The notes under the pieces are model-generated. The model was given only the letters and a program-made list of their open reading frames with translations, searched no databases and was not told where the DNA came from. This document shows positions 5,194-5,263 of a stretch of DNA of 5,263 nucleotides, piece by piece. Every line of letters begins with the position of its first letter. Position 1 is the stretch's first letter. This DNA is from Pseudooctadecabacter sp. (GTDB taxonomy: Bacteria > Pseudomonadota > Alphaproteobacteria > Rhodobacterales > Rhodobacteraceae), in NCBI GenBank assembly GCA_020628265.1, contig JAHDFG010000113.1, positions 1,646 through 6,908 on the forward strand. The letters are read 5' to 3'. The position numbers were made by a program, and so were the translations under genes.

Positions 5194-5263
5194 GACAGGC
5201 CTGCACGCCCCCGTGAATTGACGTTTTGTTGGCTTTGTTAGCAAAGCTGCGGTACATCTGGTG
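5194..5263 (+). promoter_or_regulatory. Intergenic region after ybgC, possible promoter and hairpin
   Basis: The last 70 bp contain no gene. TTGACG at 5218-5223 is a good -35-like hexamer, but the best -10 candidate at a near-usual distance, TAGCAA (5239-5244, 15-bp spacer), is poor. GCTTTG (5232-5237) and CAAAGC (5242-5247) form a 6-bp hairpin with a 4-base loop and no T-run, so it does not look like a terminator. The likeliest role is a leader or secondary promoter for a downstream gene, presumably tolQ, but the sequence ends too soon to show it. Confidence 0.25.

Noticed and set aside
4594..5244. Minus-strand open frame opposite ybgC and the end of the preceding gene
   Set aside because: It lies antisense to ybgC, whose catalytic motif and start are clear; the translated product shows no motifs and has typical shadow composition.
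137..5263. A novel defence, mobile or biosynthetic system in the window
   Set aside because: All genes except two are recognised housekeeping genes with intact motifs and matching codon use. There are no terminal inverted repeats, tRNA-associated junctions, recombinases or spacer arrays to support such a claim.

Overview
The window is about 5.3 kb of GC-rich, densely coded chromosome. The most likely source is an alphaproteobacterium of the Rhodobacterales (Roseobacter/Rhodobacter group). The evidence is the gene content and order (prmA, a DUF1127 protein, ruvC-ruvA-ruvB, a conserved unnamed gene, ybgC), the style of the proteins, and intergenic sequence that looks typical of that group. Everything visible looks like ordinary vertically inherited core genome. 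I saw no insertion sequence, phage gene, CRISPR array, tRNA, rRNA or toxin-antitoxin pair, and no convincing sign of an undescribed defence or biosynthetic system.

Layout. Positions 1-755 hold the 3' part of prmA (ribosomal protein L11 methyltransferase), cut by the window edge. A 115-bp AT-richer gap leads to a small single-pass membrane protein of unknown function (871-1221, +). This gene converges on a DUF1127 gene (1339-1536, -), and a strong, probably bidirectional hairpin terminator lies between them (1270-1304). The 313-bp gap 1537-1849 separates the divergent DUF1127 and ruvC genes. It contains a LexA-like box close to ruvC, a perfect 12-bp direct repeat 120 bp apart, and a cluster of CGAAAA motifs.

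Positions 1850-4086 are the Holliday-junction operon. ruvC (resolvase) and ruvA (junction-binding tetramer) overlap by ATGA, and ruvB (AAA+ branch-migration motor) follows after 48 bp. All catalytic residues I could check are intact. RuvA and RuvB drive branch migration of recombination intermediates and RuvC cuts them.

After an 82-bp gap comes a conserved-looking soluble protein of unknown function (4169-4807). It overlaps by ATGA with ybgC (4804-5193), a hotdog-fold acyl-CoA thioesterase that usually stands at the head of the tol-pal cluster. The last 70 bp are intergenic and probably lead towards tolQ, which is outside the window.

The points most worth a second look are the candidate SOS control of ruvC, the repeat architecture of the DUF1127/ruvC gap, the mutually exclusive hairpins at the ruvA stop codon, and the unnamed 4169-4807 protein, which may be a degenerate DUF2927-type protein.
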